From Onchidella celtica (taxonomy: Eukaryota; Mollusca; Gastropoda; Systellommatophora; Onchidiidae), in contig OZ007582.1 of the NCBI GenBank assembly GCA_963931925.1, positions 22,817,724 through 22,881,723 on the forward strand: a stretch of 64,000 nt of DNA, given 5' to 3'. Positions 57,911 to 64,000 of this stretch are shown here, piece by piece (the stretch's first letter is position 1; every line of letters begins with the position of its first letter). Position numbers and translations under genes: made by a program. The notes under the pieces are model-generated. The model did no database searches. It saw only the letters and a program-made list of their open reading frames with translations, and had not been told where the DNA came from.

Positions 57911-59836
57911 CAATCTTTGTATGGCAGAGTGAATTCCCTTGAAAGTACGCATCCGTCCTATGCGAGTTGATGTTTACTAACATTCCGACAAAAGTCTACC
58001 GTTGAATTTTCTGGGGCATCAAAAACCATCGTAGTAATTCAGTCCCACAAAGACCCCACAGATGCACTTGTTTTTTTTTTTATGCCCAACTATAATTCGG
58101 CACCGGAAATCATAAATCAACAAAACACTTTTTCTCTTTGCCAATGGTATTTTTTGTTGTGCGCTATCATTTATTAAAATGAGAGGGTCTGTCGCCCTGT
58201 CAAGTTCTTCTGTTAATGTCCTTCATTTGAACAATATCTAACAGGAAGTGTAAATTGGATGAAGTTTTTGTCAAAATGATCCCCCTCCCCCACCCCCCCC
58301 CCCCAACTGGCTTGTATCGAATGCATCTGAAAGAATAAACTGTTTTTTTTATTCTATGCTAAGTAAGGTCTTTGTTTGAGAAGGCCTCAGCATAATGCTT
58401 CAATTAAATATGCAATAATTTTCACTGAATGCATTAATTACAGCATCTAAAAAAAAAGAATAACGAGGTGAAAGAAAAAGAGTACAAATTTTATTGTCAA
58501 AATATGAGAGCAGACTTGTTTCGACATCAACAACAATTTCAATTGTTATTTACTGCAGTGAAACTCAGTTTCTGATCATCAGCTGTAGCGGTCGATAATT
58601 GATAATTGTAATAATTTAATATAAAGTCAAATATTCACGGGATAAACACGGAACTCTCTTTGGGAAGAAACACCTTTGACTTTTCTGACCCTAATCGACC
58701 CCAGTGATTTTCTAAAATTAGACTGTTGTTAGCGCCCTCGTCTGTGACTTTCAATCCAAGGGCCAGAACTTGAAGCACTTTCTGTCATTCAGTTGTGTGG
58801 TCACGAAGGTAGTTACGTTGGAACATAAAATATCTTTCAGTAATGGTTTTGTCGGCAATTTCTGTGACGAGTGAAGGTATTTGTGTATTGTTTGGAAAGA
58901 AATAGATCACTGCTTTTGTATGGTCCATATTTTGGGTATATCTGATCGAACATGCCGTGGTCAATAGGATTAGATCTAAACATTTGCCTCACACAAGAAA
59001 GACTCACGACCGCCATATTTGTGTGGTAATTCGGATCTTGAGAAGAAACGATTTGGCATCATATTCAACAGCGAAGAGCATGAGCCTGTAGAATTGATGA
59101 GTCGTGATGTTTTTGTCACCTACTTAATTACTGCTAATCTGAAACCTTCACGTGGAAATGAATATTGATATAGAATGACGATGATAGCCATTACATTAGC
59201 CAGGCCTAAAAGTCGGAGGTGGGAACTGGTAGGCCTAGACTAGTGGCAGATTTAGTCAGTGTTCACTGGATTTTGTTGCGCTAGAGGTCTATCCTAGATC
59301 TATTTTGTAATGGAACAAATCTAGAGCTAGGCCTACAAATTTAATAATGAAGAGTGTTTTTTAAACCTGCACTAGATCTAGATCTAGATCTATTCGTGGT
59401 AATTAATAACAAGAAATAAGCCTAGACTCTACTTGGTTAATGGTAGCCTTTAAAATTTAATTTACTAATTATTATGAGATCTATAGTAAATTGATAAAAG
59501 ATGATGTCAAATTTAATGGTAATATTGAGTCAAGGAAGGAGCCAATTAGTAATAGGCCTATACATATGCCACAGAACGCTGTCAAGAATTTGTACGTCAG
59601 CAAAAATCAATACAAAATGAGAGGAGTGCAGTGTTTGAAATTTCGGCCTTCTATTGTTCTGGCTCCAATTCCAAAATAAGCGAAGATCAGAGAGAAAGAT
59701 TCACCAAAATTTCAGAAGATTGCCAACTATTTGTATAATATTATTAATAATAGATCTTCCAGGTGTGACTGTCTTGGAAAGAGTTCCCTTGCTTTGGGCC
59801 ACTTGAACTCCTACAGTTCTTACAGAATTTCTTTTC

Positions 59837-60050
59837 GGAAGGTCTTCCTCCCATCCGCGCCACTTACCAAAAAGTTAAAACATAATATGATTATTATGAT
59901 GAAGACCTCCCCTAACCCGCGCTTTCATTCTTTCTTTCTTCTTTCTTTGTCCCATACAAATACTAAACCCAACCTTTTGATTTAAGCCTGCTCAAAAGTC
60001 CCCTCTTTGGTGTGTTTTCTTGACTGGCATGGACGGGCGGAGGACCTCCC
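59837..60050. repeat. Inverted-repeat element, MITE-like
   Basis: The left end GGAAGGTCTTCCTCCCATCC and the right end, reversed GGGAGGTCCTCCGCCCGTCC, form ~27-base imperfect inverted repeats. A single end of the same family, with GGTCTTCCCCCCGTCCGCGC reversed, occurs near 24085-24150. Confidence 0.5.
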
Positions 60051-61767
60051 TTATTTTCAAATTGAAAGGATAAGGGGTAGGGTTAGATGTAAGTTTAGGG
60101 TTAGGAATAAGAACAGGTTTAATTAAGGATAGGTTGGTCTCGGGTGGATAGTTGGGACGTAAGGAACTCTTTGCACTGTCCTTAAATGGCTTTTTCTTAT
60201 TTAGAAAACAATAGCTAGAATGCACATTATATATATATCCGCCATCTTGGCGGTCCAGACCCATGCATCACCATGGTGATTGTGGCATTGATTTTGATTC
60301 GTTAGCTCAATAGCTGAATTGCACTGTGAGCACGGAAGGCATCGCGAACCAATGGGGCTAAAAGTAGTTCTCTATGTGCAGTAAACAATGACATGTGAAC
60401 ATGTTCCACGGGAGACATTCAGTCAATTCTTTGACTTCCTTTCCCCTGGTTACATAGAAGGTAGGGAATCTGACCAGCTTGGATCCATCCGTTCCACCTC
60501 TGTCATAACAATTAGCTACAATGCAACCAGCAGGCATTTTAACCGCTTATTAAAGACATATCTCAAAGTTACACTCATCAGCTGATCCACCCGCAATCTT
60601 GGATTTCGGAAGAACAATACAAAAACATTCTGTGACGTCAATGCGCATTCTACCTATAAACAAGAACATGGGAGGAGTTACTATCATAGCATGGAAATTT
60701 CACTGACATGACTTTAAGAGTGGGGGGGGGGGGGGTCAGGTCACATACACACACCACCCCCACCCCCAAGTTAGTCCTCTACTTAATGTCTGGCTTAGTC
60801 ATTAGTGATTAACACTCTGAGCATAAAAGCGCCAGTTAGGCCTACGTATATGTATTTTCAGTTATTGGAGATTAGCACTTGTACAAGACAGATTATATAA
60901 TAATAGGCCTATTAATTACATCTGATTATGTTTCATTTAATTTACAAAGATGTTTAACATTGTTGTAGAAGCATTGGATTAGCAGTCATTCCAGATGTTC
61001 AGTGCAGTGTAGATGTTGTCATTTTCAAATCAGTCACAGTTATGGGCCTTTTAGGACTAAGACTGTAAGAGCATAGTATAGTCGATTTCCTCTTTGTTGA
61101 ACTGTGTTGAGAGCATAAAAATCATGTATATGACTCTATATGATTATTTTTTTCATTGCAGAATGATGACCACTGTCCAGTTGTTGAAGCCTGATAATTT
61201 GATCTTCAGAACGAGCGAAATGTCTTTCTGAATAGTATTCCCTGTGGGAAAGGAGAGAATTTAAAGCCACGGCGTGGTTATCTAATATTTCATGCACTAA
61301 ACTGCAAGTTTTGTTTTTCAACAATATTATAACAGGTAACCACATGACATTATAAGGCTATCTTCAAGTGCACATTAATTTTTTTTTTAATGAAATGAAG
61401 CCAATAAAAATTATGAAAATGGGTGATGTTGGTAGGTTTGCTATTATATGTTCATAGAAAATCCCTGAAATTGAGAGGTGACTTCAGTAAGCAATTGTTT
61501 TTTTTTCCATTGAGAAAACATGCTGATCATTTTTCATGTTAAGCCATTTTTAAATTTTTTGACATGATTTCTTGAGTTTTATTATGTTGCCAAGAGAATG
61601 ACATTGAATCTTCCTGAAGAGACTCAGGTGTCATTTATTGGAAAAGATGGTGTAGATTGCTTAAAAAAAAAAATGATGACAGCTACAAAAATCTCTCCCT
61701 GTAGAATTTCAACATATTTAGCCACAAAGATCAGTAAGCATTTTCTCTTTTAATTACTGAGATATTT

Positions 61768-62306
61768 GTGAGTGTGCATGAGAAAACCCGGCATAAGTCG
61801 GCAGAGCTGATTTTGAGAAAAACGGCTTTGAAGTGAAAATATGGATCCGACACAAACTTCCAACTTGGCTGTTGTTTAGGGGACGTGGCATGTTACAGGG
61901 TAAACTGTAGACGAGCGGTGAACACTACTCACTATGATCTCTATAACGGCTTTGTAATTAGACTACGGACTCCTAACAAGATCCAAAAACATCCGACTTG
62001 GCTGTTGCTAGGGGACCGTGGCATGTTACAGGGTAAACTGTAAATGAGCAGCGAACACTACTCACTATTATCTCTATAACTGCTTAGTTATTAGACTATG
62101 GTCTCCTAAGACAGTAAGAGCAATCACTCCAATATTACTTGGTCAATTAGCTATTGCCACTTATAGGATTAAATGCCGTTTTCTCAAAATCTTGTTTTAG
62201 GGGGGTCACTGACTTCAATTTATCAGAAATGTCTTGTCTTTTATTATGTACAGAACTCAAAATGTCATGTTGCCGACTTATGCCGGGTTTTCCCATGCAC
62301 ACTCAC
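61768..62306. mobile_element. MITE with ~36-bp TIRs beside the CUL1 start exon
   Basis: The ends are inverted over about 36 bases with one or two changes. Both contain GTGAGTGTGCATG and AAAACCCGGCATAAGTCGGC. ATTT borders both sides and may be a 4-bp duplication. The interior holds two ~130-base tandem copies, each with GGCATGTTACAGGGTAAACT (about 61862-61975 and 61997-62110). The element ends 71 bases before the acceptor of the CUL1 exon. Confidence 0.8.
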
Positions 62307-62392
62307 ATTTATTGATCGTCATGGAAGCCATTTGTTTTTAATTGCTGTTTCATCATTACTGATCTTTCAAATTTCAGCCCACTAATCTTGTC

Positions 62393-62559
62393 ATGGCAAA
62401 TGTAACTCGAAGCCAGCGTAGTGGGCCACGATCCCAGGCAAATCCTCATGGACTGAGGCAGATAGAACTGGACCAGATCTGGGATGATCTGAAGGCAGGT
62501 GTTCGAAGTGTGTACCGTCGACAGAGCATGTCTAGACAAAGATACATGGAGCTTTACAC
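62393..62559 (+). CDS. CUL1: CUL1 coding exon 1
   Basis: The exon starts at 62378 with a 15-base 5' UTR, ATG at 62393. Ends TTTACAC|GTATCC in phase 2. N-terminus [15 protein letters not shown]. Confidence 0.93.
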
Positions 62560-63381
62560 GTATCCTTGATCATGCAGTTTTCTGTGCTTGATTATTCCTT
62601 TATTGTTTCATAAACTGGTTGTTTCTTCAGAGTACATAAATGTTTGTTTCATCAAATAAATGAACATTGCTCATTGCTATGTGCTTTTGTTTAAACTTTC
62701 AGCCTTTCTGTCATCCTTTCAACATTTGTAGGATGGCACTGATGTGTAGCTGGAAACATGACACTAGGATCATAAAGTGTTTGAAATCTTTAAATTATGG
62801 ACGGAGGACACCATCCGATTGCCTTGGAGCTAGGCAGTTGTTAAGATAGAAGTGTGTCACAGGTAAAATAAGTACTATTAATCAAAATTCATCTTCTCCT
62901 TAGGCAGGGAGGAAAGTTGGCAAAGTAGTAACAGTATATACCAAAGGAGTTCCATTTGAGCCATATAATAGGGATATTACAGGGACACATTTTTAGGAGC
63001 GGGGGTGGCAAGCCAGCCCCCTAGATGGATGCCTTTGTAATATATGCAGGGCTAGGCAATTAACACTCAGAACATGAAATATGTGCCTAACTAAAGTTGT
63101 GTACCTCATGTGGTCATGCACACGATATTTATATAGTTTGATGTGTATCAGGTGACACCTTAACCGTTTGTTACAGCCACGTGTACAACTATTGCACTAG
63201 CGTCCACAGTGTGGGCAATCAGAACCAGCAAGGCTCGTCTTCATCTGCATCTTCAGCACATCGAAACTCTGCCTCTCGAAATCGCAACCGACCTCAAGGT
63301 GGAGGAGCTCAGTTTGTGGGCCATGAACTGTACAAGAGGATCAAAGATTTGCTGAAGCAGTATTTGGTCAATCTTTTAAAG
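62393..63381 (+). CDS. CUL1: Cullin-1, first two coding exons (partial)
   Basis: Exons 62393-62559 and 63177-63381 join in phase 2 to give 124 residues. They read [40 protein letters not shown] and CTSVH, then a Ser/Asn-rich insert and [20 protein letters not shown]. Human CUL1 has the same blocks almost unchanged. The N-terminal cullin repeat binds SKP1 and the F-box protein in SCF ubiquitin ligases. The exon before the ATG opens with a TTTCAG acceptor at 62377, so a non-coding exon lies upstream. The gene continues beyond the window after a phase-0 donor (AAG|GTATGA). Confidence 0.96.
63177..63381 (+). CDS. CUL1: CUL1 coding exon 2
   Basis: The acceptor is TTTGTTACAG. Encodes [18 protein letters not shown] through [10 protein letters not shown], phase 0 at the end. 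Confidence 0.95.
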
Positions 63382-64000
63382 GTATGAATAAATATCCCGG
63401 TAGCGGTGTGGTCATAGGCTTGTTTGCCTAAATCACAGACGAAGAATTGAGCAAACTTCCCGGACGCAGCTTCGAAGCTGGCGGCAGCAGGCCAGTGGTT
63501 GATTGATAGGGCAGATGGCAATATACCGTCACTCTGGCCTGGATATCGTGACACAGAGCATCCACCAGTATTGGTGTTCTTTGGTTTGGGTCTTTCACCC
63601 TAGTCAGTTGGGACTGCGAGGCTGTGGAGTAGCCTACAGGCAGCCGGTCAGGCAATATGACTGTCCCTCCGGCATCCTCCTGCACCTGGATACATTTCCA
63701 GTCGTCTTGACCCTGTCTTGCCACTTGGATAAGTTGTGTCCAGGCGAGAGAGTGAGTCTGATGTTTGCGCAGCTCTTTCTCACTAAAAACAAATTCTTTG
63801 CGCCAGTCTTAACACTCACCTCGTCTTCTTTCATCTTTGTCTCGTCTTCTTTCCTCTCAAAATTCCAACGGCGATGGGCGAGTGCGGTGGCAGCAGGTTT
63901 GGATAGACTGGAAGCTGTTAGCACAGACCTACACGTTGGTGGCTGTGGGCTATGGTCGCTTCATCGTCGATTGAAGTGGAGGCGTGGGGAGGCAGCACCC
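63382..64000 (+). other. Start of CUL1 intron, content not recognised
   Basis: GC-richer than the flanking DNA, with two overlapping open frames on the - strand (63428-63724 and 63634-63924). These show no motif I know. It may be part of a repeat running past the window. Confidence 0.35.

Larger units (their letters stand above)
57911..62377. promoter_or_regulatory. Divergent interval between CCDC12 and the CUL1 start exon
   Basis: CCDC12 starts leftward at 57910 and the CUL1 coding start lies rightward at 62393, so both promoters probably fall here. An upstream non-coding CUL1 exon is likely but could not be located. Visible sequence includes C-rich (about 58283-58308) and G-rich (about 60722-60736) runs, repeated AGATCT words near 59370-59395, the inverted-repeat element at 59837-60050 and a MITE at 61768-62306. 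No clear TATA box. Confidence 0.4.

Noticed and set aside
60060-60125. Several GGGTTAG-like words suggesting telomeric repeat
   Set aside because: Only a few degenerate, irregularly spaced copies; no tandem TTAGGG array.
63428-63924. Overlapping minus-strand frames in the CUL1 intron
   Set aside because: No known domain and no splice signals that tie them together; probably repeat-derived.
1-64000. CRISPR arrays, bacterial operons, tRNA or rRNA genes
   Set aside because: Repeats seen are satellites or transposons. No cloverleaf or rRNA core was recognised, and the gene structure is eukaryotic.

Overview
The window is spliced animal nuclear DNA: AT-rich, with long introns, GT-AG junctions and many transposable elements. 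Three protein-coding genes can be read. A cap'n'collar bZIP gene of the NRF2/NFE2L type lies on the + strand (ten coding exons, 1734-29954). CCDC12, a cwf18-family spliceosome protein, lies on the - strand (five exons, 57910-40394). The first two coding exons of Cullin-1 lie on the + strand (62393-63381) and run off the right edge. The proteins look like those of an invertebrate bilaterian. A mollusc or other lophotrochozoan is my best guess, but the sequence alone does not prove it.

Layout. 1-1.4 kb is an eroded tandem satellite. 1.7-30 kb is the NRF-like gene. Its introns hold a 164-bp tandem array (3.06-3.9 kb), a solo LTR (5.7-6.8 kb), a hAT-like element (7.2-8.5 kb), a hAT MITE (8.7-8.9 kb), a TTAA-flanked element nested in another (10.7-12.7 kb), and a long-TIR DNA transposon (13.6-20.9 kb) whose own spliced gene is split by a 5.1-kb non-autonomous LTR retrotransposon. 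30-40 kb is 3' UTR and intergenic DNA with small MITEs and a foldback element. 40.4-57.9 kb is CCDC12. Its 14.6-kb first intron holds a solo LTR, a TA-flanked element with a hAT element inside it, and a second copy of the 7.2-kb hAT-like element. That copy is itself interrupted by a 415-bp MITE and a 6.5-kb LTR retrotransposon. 58-62.4 kb is the CCDC12/CUL1 divergent interval with one MITE next to the CUL1 start exon.

The main autonomous-type element (49572-56050, - strand) is a Ty3/Gypsy-type retrotransposon with the domain order gag-protease-integrase-reverse transcriptase. This is the order of Gmr1-like elements. It has a SCAN-like capsid region, a proline-tRNA primer site and perfect 5-bp target duplications, but an internal deletion removes the end of RT, all of RNase H and part of one LTR. 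Its leader shares a block and hairpin with the non-autonomous element at 14-19 kb, which suggests that one can mobilise the other.

How the host genes relate. The NRF-like protein keeps the KEAP1-binding ETGE motif (built across an intron), an acidic transactivation region, the CNC-bZIP domain and a C-terminal VFLVPR motif. No DLG motif is visible in the window. CUL1 is the scaffold of SCF ligases, one of which (beta-TrCP) degrades NRF2 in vertebrates. The two genes being neighbours may be chance.
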